Assembly: GCA_947623855.1 (NCBI GenBank)
Contig: CANQHW010000003.1
Coordinates: forward strand, 1-21,075
From: an uncultured Bacilli bacterium
Lineage (GTDB): Bacteria > Bacillota_I > Bacilli_A > RF39 > UBA660
Length of the DNA stretch: 21,075 nucleotides
Reading direction: 5' to 3'
Shown here: positions 7,645-14,605 of the stretch, in pieces
Layout of the letters: each line of letters starts with the position of its first letter
How positions within the stretch are numbered: position 1 is the stretch's first letter
Position numbers and translations under genes: made by a program
The notes under the pieces: model-generated
Database searches by the model: none
Told to the model about the DNA's origin: nothing
Seen by the model: the letters and a program-made list of their open reading frames with translations, nothing else

Positions 7645-8412
7645 ATGAAGATATTTAATAAAGAAAAAGGTAAAGAAGTAGTATATGTCCAAAGAAAAGA
7701 TTTAAAATATATATTAGATTATGAAAAGGAAGTACCTAGGGAATTAATAGGTAGGAATTATGAAAGAATTGGTAGAGAAGGATTAAGGGATGAGTTTATT
7801 ATCTTTTATGAAGAGGAAACGGTAGAGTTTTTTAAAAAGATAAATTGGATAGTAGATTATCGGAAAGTTTATAAATTACCTAATGAGGAAATATTTAAAA
7901 TAGTAGATAATTTATTTGAAAGGTATGCTAGGAATATAAATGATGTTTATAATGATTTAGATCAAGAAAGAAAATATTCTCCTAATGATATAGGAGTTTT
8001 AGCACAATTTTATTTAAATACTATGTTAAGTATTCCTAAATTGAAGAATGAAGATCAATTTAATTTAATACCTTTAGTTGCTGATGGAGAAGGGTTTTAT
8101 TATGAGAGTAATGCTTTATGTATTTGTTCTACTTTAAAACAAAATTGGTTTATGATTTATAATAAGATGGGGAGAAATATGAGGAGTAATAGAGTTCCTA
8201 AGGAAGGTTTAAGAGCATTGATTGCATATTTTAATGGAAATAATGATGATAATTGGACTTGGGATTTATTAAAGTATGAGTATCCTTATACTAATATTGT
8301 AACTCCAGATGGGAAACATATTTTATTAGGTTTTTATGATACAGCACCAATTAAAGAAAAAAGCAATGTAAGTCGGTTAGCTAGAGTTTGGGATAAAAAT
8401 TTTAATAAATAG
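7645..8412 (+). CDS. Unrecognised 255-residue cytoplasmic protein
   Basis: I do not recognise this protein. It has no signal peptide or membrane segment and is rich in Lys, Glu, Asn and aromatic residues. The N-terminal third is highly charged (VQRKDLKYILDYEKEVPREL), the middle is probably helical (IFKIVDNLFERYARNINDVYNDL), and the C-terminal half has several Trp and Tyr residues with a likely beta-hairpin near TPDGKHILLGFYD. Only two Cys are present, in LCICS. GAAGGA precedes the ATG by 6 bases. It follows the FAD dehydrogenase by 41 bases and ends before a hairpin terminator, so it is the second and last gene of that unit; a joint role is possible but not shown. Confidence 0.8.
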   Translation: MKIFNKEKGKEVVYVQRKDLKYILDYEKEVPRELIGRNYERIGREGLRDEFIIFYEEETVEFFKKINWIVDYRKVYKLPNEEIFKIVDNLFERYARNINDVYNDLDQERKYSPNDIGVLAQFYLNTMLSIPKLKNEDQFNLIPLVADGEGFYYESNALCICSTLKQNWFMIYNKMGRNMRSNRVPKEGLRALIAYFNGNNDDNWTWDLLKYEYPYTNIVTPDGKHILLGFYDTAPIKEKSNVSRLARVWDKNFNK

Positions 8413-8429
8413 TATTTATAATTAAAAAC

Positions 8430-8454
8430 ATATTCAGTTTATGAATATTTTTTT
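8430..8454 (+). terminator. Intrinsic terminator
   Basis: ATATTCA (8430-8436) pairs with TGAATAT (8442-8448) around a 5-base loop, followed by a run of seven T. It ends the FAD dehydrogenase operon. Confidence 0.75.
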
Positions 8455-8461
8455 AATAATT

Positions 8462-8490
8462 ACTCACATTATTAGTAGGTGAGTTTTTTT
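8462..8490 (+). promoter_or_regulatory. Hairpin covering the srtB ribosome binding site
   Basis: ACTCAC (8462-8467) can pair with GTGAGT (8479-8484). The second arm is part of the srtB ribosome binding site AGGTGAG (8477-8483), and seven T follow immediately before the ATG at 8491. It looks like a short terminator stem whose 3' arm is the binding site. The stem is only 6 bp, so its stability is doubtful. Confidence 0.4.
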
Positions 8491-9285
8491 ATGAAGAAAT
8501 ATTTAGTTTTATTTTTAATATCTTTAAATATAATTATTTTTTCGATTTATCAGATGGTTATAGTCGAAAAGGATAATTTTTATAATGCATCTTTACAAGA
8601 TAATTTACAAAGTAATGTTTTAGATAATACGCTAAGTGTTAATAGTGATACTTATTTAGTTAATCCTCCGGATGAAGAGGATAGTTTATATTGGGATTTT
8701 GTTAAAGAAGATTTTTTAGAGGTTGATTTTACGGAAGTATTATTACATAATAAGGAAACAGTGGGATGGATTAAAATGGGGAATACTAATATTGATTATC
8801 CTATAGTTCAAACTTCGGATAATGAGTATTATCTTAGCCATTCTTTTGATAAGACAAAGAATAAAGCAGGATGGATATTTAGTGATTTTCGGAATAATTT
8901 AGATTTTTTAAATAATAATACGATTATTTATGGACATAGAAGAGTGGATATGAGTATGTTTGGGAGTTTAATTAATGTTTTGAATCCAGAGTATATTTTA
9001 GATAAAGAGAATCAATTAATTAAGATATCGACTCCTAAGACGAAGATGTTATGGCAAGTAGTAAGTGTTTATTCTATTCCTAAAGAAAGTTATTATATTA
9101 CGACGCATTTTAATAGTGAGGAAGATTATCAAATATTTTTAAAGACGATATTAGAAAGAAGTATTTTTGATTTTAAGACTTCGTTGGATAGTGATGATAA
9201 GATTCTTACTTTATCGACTTGTCAGGATAATAATGGGATGCGGATTGTTTTACATGCACGTTTAATAAAAAAAGAAACTAAATGA
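8491..9285 (+). CDS. srtB: Class B sortase
   Basis: A membrane-anchored transpeptidase that cuts secreted proteins at a sorting motif and joins them to the cell wall or another protein. The 264-residue protein has an N-terminal membrane anchor (about 4-25), a linker, and the sortase barrel from about 75. The catalytic residues are visible: His149 in IIYGHR, Cys244 in TLSTCQ and Arg251 in GMRIVLHARL. The long region between His and Cys and the VGWIKMGNTNIDYPIVQ segment fit class B. A GTG four codons earlier (8479) is in frame, but AGGTGAG sits 7 bases before the ATG at 8491, which is therefore preferred. The convergent neighbour encodes a secreted protein with a C-terminal sorting-signal-like tail, a plausible substrate. 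Confidence 0.92.
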   Translation: MKKYLVLFLISLNIIIFSIYQMVIVEKDNFYNASLQDNLQSNVLDNTLSVNSDTYLVNPPDEEDSLYWDFVKEDFLEVDFTEVLLHNKETVGWIKMGNTNIDYPIVQTSDNEYYLSHSFDKTKNKAGWIFSDFRNNLDFLNNNTIIYGHRRVDMSMFGSLINVLNPEYILDKENQLIKISTPKTKMLWQVVSVYSIPKESYYITTHFNSEEDYQIFLKTILERSIFDFKTSLDSDDKILTLSTCQDNNGMRIVLHARLIKKETK

Positions 9286-9294
9286 ATAGTTTCT
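9266..9294 (-). terminator. Intrinsic terminator of the beta-helix protein gene
   Basis: On the minus strand AGAAACTA and TAGTTTCT form an 8-bp stem (9294-9287 with 9280-9273) with a 6-base loop, followed by a run of T (complement of the A-run 9267-9273). It lies inside the 3' end of srtB; no T-run follows on the plus strand. Confidence 0.75.
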
Positions 9295-10033
9295 AATTAA
9301 ACATCTTTTTAGTACTATATCCTAATCCTAAAAGTCCTAAAACATAAGAAGCAGAATACCAAGCATTAACAACAGAGGTTTCAGGGCTTTCTTGGATACC
9401 AAACATTTCTTTTACTTCGGTTAAAGTTAATTCTTTACCAGAGCTTATAGTTTGTGTTTTGCCGTCCATTATTAAGGTTGCTTCATGAGAATCATCTGGT
9501 ACCCATAGGGTAGGTCTTTCTTTATCTTCGGTACGGTTTACGATATTAGTATCTTTATCTAGTTCTAGTTTAACGGTTTCTTCGACACCTTTACCTTGTC
9601 CTAGTTCGATACCACCAAAGCCGTTTTCAGAGACATCGATAGTACCTTCAAGTTTTACGGTACCACCATTAACTAATAAGGCAGCGTTTCCACCCATTAA
9701 TTTAATATCTTTAATGGTAGCAGTTGTCCGATAAACTTGTAAGACGTAAATACCACCCCATACTTTATTGCTGGTTGATTGTTCATCACCAAATTTACCT
9801 ACATATTTAATAGTATGACCATTTCCATCAATTTTTACGGGACGGATGATATTAATTTTTTCGGTAGTATTAATATCATCACCTAGTATAATAGTATCTA
9901 CTTCGCTATCACCTAAAGCAGCTTTTAAGCTATCTTGGTCGGTAACGGTTTTAGATTCCGCAAATACGGTTGTGAATGGCACTATTAAAAATAAGAATAA
10001 GAATGTGGTAAATACAGCCATTGTTTTTTTCAT
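9293..10033 (-). CDS. Secreted beta-helix-like surface protein with candidate sorting signal
   Basis: A 246-residue exported protein. A signal peptide is clear (MKKTMAVFTT, hydrophobic core, VFA-ES cleavage near 25). Residues about 28-200 have the repetitive strand pattern of a right-handed beta-helix / pectate-lyase-like fold (DTIILGDDINTTEKI, VKIDGNGHTIKYV, ATIKDIKLMGG, GTVKLEGTIDVSENGFGGI), similar to adhesion or surface repeat proteins; no catalytic residues stand out. The C-terminus has SPETS (216-220), a hydrophobic segment (SASYVLGLLGLGY) and a basic end (STKKMFN). This is the layout of a cell-wall sorting signal, with Pro and Thr at the places they occupy in the class B motif NPQTN. 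The ATG follows AAAGGAG by 8 bases. It converges on srtB, which supports but does not prove enzyme and substrate. Confidence 0.85.
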   Translation of the reverse strand: MKKTMAVFTTFLFLFLIVPFTTVFAESKTVTDQDSLKAALGDSEVDTIILGDDINTTEKINIIRPVKIDGNGHTIKYVGKFGDEQSTSNKVWGGIYVLQVYRTTATIKDIKLMGGNAALLVNGGTVKLEGTIDVSENGFGGIELGQGKGVEETVKLELDKDTNIVNRTEDKERPTLWVPDDSHEATLIMDGKTQTISSGKELTLTEVKEMFGIQESPETSVVNAWYSASYVLGLLGLGYSTKKMFN

Positions 10034-10063
10034 TTGGTTATACTCCTTTCCATTCTTATTTTG

Positions 10064-10139
10064 ACCAGTTTTGGTATTTTAATACATAAAATTAGGTAAA
10101 TTGTTAAAAATAATAATTTATACTACCTATTTTTGGTAT
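10064..10139. promoter_or_regulatory. Control region of the beta-helix gene with two ACC...GGT sites
   Basis: A possible minus-strand promoter, TTAACA (10107-10102) and TATTAA (10084-10079) with a 17-base spacer, is flanked by two similar inverted repeats: ACCAGTTTTGGTAT at 10064-10077 and ACCTATTTTTGGTAT at 10125-10139. The proximal site covers the predicted start of transcription. The promoter match is weak and the sites are AT-rich. Confidence 0.35.
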
Positions 10140-10160
10140 AAAAAAACCGGTTTATAACCG
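10140..10160 (-). terminator. Intrinsic terminator of the YccA/Bax inhibitor gene
   Basis: On the minus strand CGGTT-ATA-AACCG (10160-10148) is followed by a T-run (complement of A 10146-10140), directly after the stop codon of the gene at 10162. Confidence 0.75.
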
Positions 10161-10161
10161 A

Positions 10162-10983
10162 TTAATTTTCGTTTTTATTACCAGCGGCTTGAATTATAAA
10201 ATTAAGTATTTTAAAGTATATTTCAATGATAGCAAATGATAAGGCATAAGCTCCAAGCCATTCATATTTTTTAGGTAAATTGCTTTGAATACTATGGTTT
10301 ATTACTTCAAAATCAACTAATAAGAATAAGGTTGCTACTATAATACCGATAACTCCCGCAAGGGAGATGATAATACTATTATCGATAATAAAGTTAGCAT
10401 ATTCTTTGGTAGCTGGTATTAAAGTCATTATATAAACTCCTAGAGCAAGTAGGATTCCTACAACAACAAGGGTTGCTAAGCAGGATGCGAATTTTTTTTC
10501 TACTTTGACGATATGAGCTTTATATAAGAATAACATAACAAGAACGATTAAGATAGTAAGACCTAAAGCAATTAAGCAAGGATAAACATATTGGTAACCA
10601 AAGATATGGAATAAGAAGGATAAAGCATATCCTTGACTTAAAGAATAAATAGATCCAAAGAAGAAGGATGCTTTAACAAATTTAAAACAAATTAAGGTTC
10701 CAAGTAATCCAATTAAAATACTTCCAAAAGCAATGGCGGCTTCAATAAGGTTGATGTCATATCCTTCAATGTTTTCTATATAGGTGGTAGGAATCATGCT
10801 GCTCGTAGCAAAGAATATGGTTACACCGGCGATGGTTAGTAATAAGAAAAATATAGTTTTAAGGATGATTCCTTGAGCGGTACAAGAAGGAGTACCACTT
10901 TCTTCTACTTTGTCCATTTTAGCGACCATAGGATTAGCTAAAAATAATCCTAATCTTCCGACTTTACTTTCTACAACTGCCAT
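10162..10983 (-). CDS. YccA/Bax inhibitor-family membrane protein (COG4760-like)
   Basis: A 273-residue integral membrane protein with about seven hydrophobic segments after a cytoplasmic N-terminus of some 35 residues. The start (LFLANPMVAKM, then TAQGIILKTIFFLLLTIAGVT) and the end (WLGAYALSFAIIEIYFKILNFI) match the Bax inhibitor/YccA-like group found in many bacteria. Members are thought to be ion channels or stress-related membrane proteins, but function in bacteria is unsettled. The ATG follows AAAGGAG by 8 bases. The gene stands alone, diverges from the DUF3419-like gene at 11084 and shares a -35 hexamer with it. A more distant member of the wider superfamily is encoded at 18179 in this window. 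Confidence 0.88.
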   Translation of the reverse strand: MAVVESKVGRLGLFLANPMVAKMDKVEESGTPSCTAQGIILKTIFFLLLTIAGVTIFFATSSMIPTTYIENIEGYDINLIEAAIAFGSILIGLLGTLICFKFVKASFFFGSIYSLSQGYALSFLFHIFGYQYVYPCLIALGLTILIVLVMLFLYKAHIVKVEKKFASCLATLVVVGILLALGVYIMTLIPATKEYANFIIDNSIIISLAGVIGIIVATLFLLVDFEVINHSIQSNLPKKYEWLGAYALSFAIIEIYFKILNFIIQAAGNKNEN

Positions 10984-11005
10984 AATATAAACTCCTTTCT
11001 TTTTA

Positions 11006-11058
11006 ATTATAATATATATAGGAGTTATATTGCAATGTTAAAAAGATTATGTTAAGAT
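11006..11058. promoter_or_regulatory. Divergent promoters sharing one palindromic -35
   Basis: TTGCAA at 11030-11035 reads the same on both strands. On the plus strand it is 17 bases before TAAGAT (11053-11058), serving the gene at 11084. On the minus strand it is 18 bases before TATAAT (11011-11006), serving the Bax inhibitor gene. Spacing and hexamers are good for both. Confidence 0.6.
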
Positions 11059-11083
11059 ATTTTCTACTTAAAGAGGGATTAAA

Positions 11084-12010
11084 ATGGATATAATTTTAGA
11101 AGGTGCAATAAAAAGATGTGAAGAAAAGGTATGTTATGATGAAGCTTATGTAGCAGATTTTCCTTTAATATATCCTTTTACAACAGAAAATATTTCAGGG
11201 TATATAAATTTATTTAATTTAGAAAATAAATCTTTATTAACTGTTGGTTCTTCAGGAGATCAAGCGTTAAATGCTATATTAAAGGGGTGTAAGGATGTTA
11301 CAATATTAGATGTTAATCCTTATACAGAGTATTATTTTTATTTAAAGTATGCTGCTATTTTAGGGATTAGTTTAAAAGAATTTTTAAAGTTTTTTTGTTA
11401 TATAGATTATCCTAATATATATGAGAGGAATGAAAAAGTATTTAATAAAGAAAGTTTTTTGAAGATAAAGGATTATTTAAAAAGTATTAATTATGAAGCG
11501 TTTTATTTTTGGGAAGAATTATTTAAAAGATATAAAGTAGAGGTTGTTAGAAAGTTATTTGAAAAAGATGAAGAGAGATGGCAACATTTAAAAGAATATA
11601 ATCTTTATTTGAAAGATACAGTATTTTATGAAGAACTTAGGAGAAAGTTAGGAAATAGTAATATAGAGTTTATAAATAAGAATATTTATGATCTTAATTT
11701 AGATAGAGTTTATGATAATATTTGGTTATCAAATATAGGACAGTATACTTTTGATGTAGAATATTTTAAAAAACAAGTAGTAGATATTTTAGATAAACAT
11801 TTAGATATTAATGGAAGAATGTTAATAGCATATTTATATAATACAACTTTAAATAGTAGGTATTCTAAAGGGTTAGCTAGTATTTATGATTTAGATAAGA
11901 CTTTAAAGATATTTAAAGAATATCATCCGGAGTATATTAATTTTTTAGGGACACATCTTATGTTTCGAAGAGCTAAAGATGGAATTATTTTATATCGTAA
12001 ATTTAATTAA
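11084..12010 (+). CDS. SAM-binding Rossmann protein, DUF3419-like
   Basis: A 308-residue soluble protein with the nucleotide-binding start of class I methyltransferase-like enzymes: SLLTVGSSGDQ (50-60) is motif I with its Gly-rich loop, and VTILDVNPY (72-80) ends in the acidic residue that holds the SAM ribose. YDNIWLSNIGQYT (about 210) sits where motif IV is expected. The wording ENISGYI...LLTVGSSGDQALNAIL resembles DUF3419/BtaA-type proteins, some of which move the 3-amino-3-carboxypropyl group of SAM rather than methyl. The substrate here is unknown. Good promoter at 11030-11058 and GAGGG before the ATG. Its last 8 bases overlap the end of the convergent NlpC/P60 gene, with no separate terminator seen. 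Confidence 0.8.
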   Translation: MDIILEGAIKRCEEKVCYDEAYVADFPLIYPFTTENISGYINLFNLENKSLLTVGSSGDQALNAILKGCKDVTILDVNPYTEYYFYLKYAAILGISLKEFLKFFCYIDYPNIYERNEKVFNKESFLKIKDYLKSINYEAFYFWEELFKRYKVEVVRKLFEKDEERWQHLKEYNLYLKDTVFYEELRRKLGNSNIEFINKNIYDLNLDRVYDNIWLSNIGQYTFDVEYFKKQVVDILDKHLDINGRMLIAYLYNTTLNSRYSKGLASIYDLDKTLKIFKEYHPEYINFLGTHLMFRRAKDGIILYRKFN

Positions 12011-13238
12011 TTAAGACGAGTTTATTTATTCTATTTAAGTGATAACTAGTATCAAGTTGTTCTTCGGCGACTTTTAAAAGATTACCGGAAGCATTAATGA
12101 CATAATGTTTATTATTTTTCATTCCTAAATAGATTAAGACGTGGCCATCTTCATATAGGAGGTTGGCGGGATAAGATTTTATGGTTTGGAGTTTTTCGGT
12201 ATTAGTTTTATTTTCTAAAGAGATAATTTTACCAACACTTTTATTTTGTTCGCTAGTATTTCTGGGGAAGGTAAAACCGAAGGTTTTATAAATATTAGCA
12301 ACATAACTGGAACAATCAACACTAAAATCTTTACCACCCCAACTATAGGGTAAGCCTTCATATTTAAAGGCCATAATATAAATATTTTTTTTAGTATAGG
12401 GAAGATAACCAATATGAGCTTGATCTTTAGGAATAGTAATTCTTTTTTTAAGAAGATGACCTTCTTTATCTTTAATAGGGATTACGACTTCATAACCTTT
12501 TTCTCTAGTTTTATTATAGGGTAATTTAACTCCCATATCTAATAGGGTATTACTTATTTTTAGATAAGAATTAGTTATGATGATAAAGTCAGGATTATGT
12601 ATAAAGTAGGTATAATCTTTATTATTTACAAGGACGATATCTTCTTGTTTTACCCCTCCAATATAGGTTTTAGTCATAACTAGAAAGTATTTATTATCTT
12701 TACTGGAATGAATTACTAAAAGAGGGGTGTTAACGGAAAGAGCGGTTTGTTGGATACGGTCAAAATTAGAGGTATTTATATCATCATAAAAAGAGATGTC
12801 AGTAGGAAAAGATCGTAGATTAGTACGTTGGATAACTAAGGCTTTTTTTAGAGTAACTTCTTTGGGAATAGCATCTAAGTTTTGATTTTCTAAGATATTA
12901 TTAAGAGTATTTTCAGTTATTATTTGGTGATTGTTATATTTAGGCATGGGAGGAAGAGAAGACATATTAAGATAGTTTAATATGGTTTCTTTAAAGAGAG
13001 TTTGAATATTTAAATTATATATAGAAGAGGTTTTACGGGCGATATCTTGATTATATTTTTCGATTTCTTTTAAAGATAAAATAACTTTATTATCAGGTAA
13101 ATTATCGATATAGTATTTAGCATTATCAGGGATAGTTTCAAGATAACTAGAGTCATATTTTTCTTCCATACTTAATTCTTCTTTCTTAGTACATCCGGTA
13201 GTTAGTAAAATAAATAGACATAATATAATCTTTTTCAT
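12003..13238 (-). CDS. NlpC/P60 peptidase lipoprotein with SH3-like domains
   Basis: A 411-residue surface lipoprotein likely to cut stem-peptide bonds in peptidoglycan. The signal peptide MKKIILCLFILLTTGC ends in a lipobox. Residues about 150-270 look like the SH3-type domains that precede NlpC/P60 in this subfamily (QRTNLRSFPTD, PLLVIHSSKDNKYFLVMT, TYIGGVKQEDI). The C-terminal NlpC/P60 domain has Cys309 in VDCSSYVANIY, His366 in EDGHVLIYLG and a polar third residue Asn382 in YVINASG. YSWGGKDFS just before the Cys is also typical. The frame stays open to 13358, but those 40 extra residues lack a signal pattern and cover repeated intergenic DNA, so the ATG giving the lipobox start is preferred; its ribosome binding site is weak. 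It is divergent from the Fic gene. Confidence 0.88.
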   Translation of the reverse strand: MKKIILCLFILLTTGCTKKEELSMEEKYDSSYLETIPDNAKYYIDNLPDNKVILSLKEIEKYNQDIARKTSSIYNLNIQTLFKETILNYLNMSSLPPMPKYNNHQIITENTLNNILENQNLDAIPKEVTLKKALVIQRTNLRSFPTDISFYDDINTSNFDRIQQTALSVNTPLLVIHSSKDNKYFLVMTKTYIGGVKQEDIVLVNNKDYTYFIHNPDFIIITNSYLKISNTLLDMGVKLPYNKTREKGYEVVIPIKDKEGHLLKKRITIPKDQAHIGYLPYTKKNIYIMAFKYEGLPYSWGGKDFSVDCSSYVANIYKTFGFTFPRNTSEQNKSVGKIISLENKTNTEKLQTIKSYPANLLYEDGHVLIYLGMKNNKHYVINASGNLLKVAEEQLDTSYHLNRINKLVLIN

Positions 13239-13288
13239 AAATTTATTATAAAATATTATATTAAAAATATATGTCGATTTATAAAAAA

Positions 13289-13407
13289 TGCGCAATAATT
13301 GTGCAAAAAGGGGTGTTAAAAAGATAAAAATGTTCAGTTTTTTGAAAAAACTGCGCAAAAATAGATAAAAAAGTAAAAAATGTGCAATATTTTGAAAAAA
13401 CTGCGCA
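13289..13407. promoter_or_regulatory. Array of phased TGYGCA half-sites upstream of the Fic gene
   Basis: Three paired sites lie between the NlpC/P60 and Fic genes. Site A (13289-13305) is TGCGCAATAATTGTGCA. Sites B (13331-13357) and C (13381-13407) are 27-bp repeats identical at 24 positions, starting exactly 50 bases apart and sharing TTTTGAAAAAACTGCGCA; B also holds a perfect 19-bp inverted repeat (13335-13353). Half-sites begin at 13289, 13300, 13331, 13352, 13381 and 13402, with gaps of 11, 31, 21, 29 and 21, close to whole helical turns. A related piece, AAAAAACTGCGTA, follows the Fic gene at 14533. The array suggests cooperative binding by a regulator, perhaps the Fic protein through its winged helix. 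Confidence 0.6.
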
Positions 13408-13426
13408 TTTTTTTATTTACTTTAAA

Positions 13427-13432
13427 TATAAT
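13427..13432 (+). promoter_or_regulatory. Likely -10 of the Fic gene promoter
   Basis: TATAAT stands 38 bases before the GTG start and 20 bases after repeat C. No consensus -35 at the right distance; the expected position falls on the right end of repeat C (about 13404-13409), so binding there would overlap it. Confidence 0.4.
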
Positions 13433-13469
13433 ATATGGTATAAATATAAATAGGAAAGGAGAAGAGAGA

Positions 13470-14534
13470 GTGGAACCAATTAAAGTTAAAGAACTTCCTA
13501 TTACTTATGATATTGATAAAGAGTTATTAAAATTGTTAGCGGATGCTAATCAAAAGTATGGGGAATATAAAACATATTTATATAATTTAGAATTTAATCC
13601 GCAATATTTTTTAAATTCATTAATTTTAACGGAAAGTTTAAAATCTACGCAAATAGAGGGGACGCAAATATCACAAGATGAAATGTATTATTTAAAGTAT
13701 TTAAAGAATGATGATAGTAGAGAGATTCAAAATTTAAAAAAGGTCATTGAATATGCGGAAGGGTATATTAAGGAGCATAAGGAGATAAATATTACCTTTG
13801 TAAATAATCTTCATAAAATTCTTTTAGATAGTGTTAGGGGTAGTAATAAAGAACCGGGGCATATTAGGACAATGCAAAATTGGATTGGTCCGAAAGGGAG
13901 CTCTATAGAAAGAGCAACTTTTATTCCTCCTGTACCAGAAGAAGTACCGATTTTATTAGATAATCTTTTTAAATATATGAATAATAATTTTATTGATCCA
14001 ACTTTAATAAATTTAGCTATATCACATATGCAGTTTGAAACTATCCATGCTTATAGGGATGGAAATGGAAGGTTAGGCAGAGCTTTGATTGCTATTCAAT
14101 TAGCTTTATTAACGGAAGGGGAACCAATATTATTTTTATCCGAGATTATTGAGTTATATAAACCTAGTTATTATATGTATTTAAATGAAAGTCGCAAAGG
14201 AAATGTTTTAGGATTTATTAAATTTTTCTTAAATTGTATTATTGATCAATGTAATGGTTATATTATAAAATTAGATAGTATAAGAGAAATATATAAAAAT
14301 GATTTAGAAAAAATAAAGGAAATAAAGGGAAGTTCAGTATATATTATAATGCCTTTAATTCTTAAACATATTGTATTTACTATTAAAGATATGGAATTAG
14401 AAACTAGTCTTTCTCGTAATACAATAACTAATGTAATTAAAAAGTTAGTGAATTTAGGAATTTTATGTGAAGATAATACTATAGCTAAAAAAGCTTATAA
14501 ATATACAAAAGTATATAATGTCTTTGTAGATTAA
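13470..14534 (+). CDS. Fic-family protein, class II, with winged-helix C-terminus
   Basis: A 354-residue protein of the Fic_N plus Fic type, expected to attach AMP (or another nucleotide group) to target proteins. The Fic motif is HAYRDGNGRLGR (193-204), complete for catalysis (His, Asp, Asn, both Arg), with Ala-Tyr in place of the usual Pro-Phe. The inhibitory helix motif (S/T)xxxE(G/N) is present as STQIEG (59-64), which makes it a self-inhibited class II member. Residues about 285-354 form a winged helix (ELETSLSRNTITNVIKKLVNLGIL), suggesting DNA binding. The ORF extends back to an ATG at 13380, but that would place the coding start in the repeat array and has no binding site; AAAGGAG at 13455-13461 is 8 bases before the GTG at 13470. 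The repeat array before the gene is the natural candidate for autoregulation. Confidence 0.9.
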   Translation: MEPIKVKELPITYDIDKELLKLLADANQKYGEYKTYLYNLEFNPQYFLNSLILTESLKSTQIEGTQISQDEMYYLKYLKNDDSREIQNLKKVIEYAEGYIKEHKEINITFVNNLHKILLDSVRGSNKEPGHIRTMQNWIGPKGSSIERATFIPPVPEEVPILLDNLFKYMNNNFIDPTLINLAISHMQFETIHAYRDGNGRLGRALIAIQLALLTEGEPILFLSEIIELYKPSYYMYLNESRKGNVLGFIKFFLNCIIDQCNGYIIKLDSIREIYKNDLEKIKEIKGSSVYIIMPLILKHIVFTIKDMELETSLSRNTITNVIKKLVNLGILCEDNTIAKKAYKYTKVYNVFVD

Positions 14535-14549
14535 AAAACTGCGTATTTT

Positions 14550-14579
14550 TTGAGATTTTGTATAAATATTTTTTAAAAT
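14550..14579 (+). promoter_or_regulatory. Possible promoter of the DUF421 gene
   Basis: TTGAGA (14550-14555) and TAAAAT (14574-14579) are 18 bases apart, just downstream of the Fic stop codon and 26 bases before the DUF421 start. AT-rich context makes chance matches likely. Confidence 0.35.
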
Positions 14580-14605
14580 GGGTATATCTAAATTTAGGTG
14601 ATATG

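Noticed and set aside
13239..13358. Longer N-terminus for the NlpC/P60 lipoprotein
   Set aside because: It would bury the lipobox signal peptide 40 residues inside and covers repeated intergenic DNA.
13331..13407. CRISPR-like repeats 50 bases apart
   Set aside because: Only two imperfect 27-bp copies, AT-rich spacer, no cas genes; the half-site structure fits an operator array better.
13380..13469. Longer N-terminus for the Fic protein from the ATG at 13380
   Set aside because: No ribosome binding site, start inside the repeat array, and a strong AAAGGAG before the GTG at 13470.
5100..14534. A defence island formed by the two Fic-family genes
   Set aside because: They are 7 kb apart with housekeeping and envelope genes between, and no nuclease, helicase or integrase genes are present.
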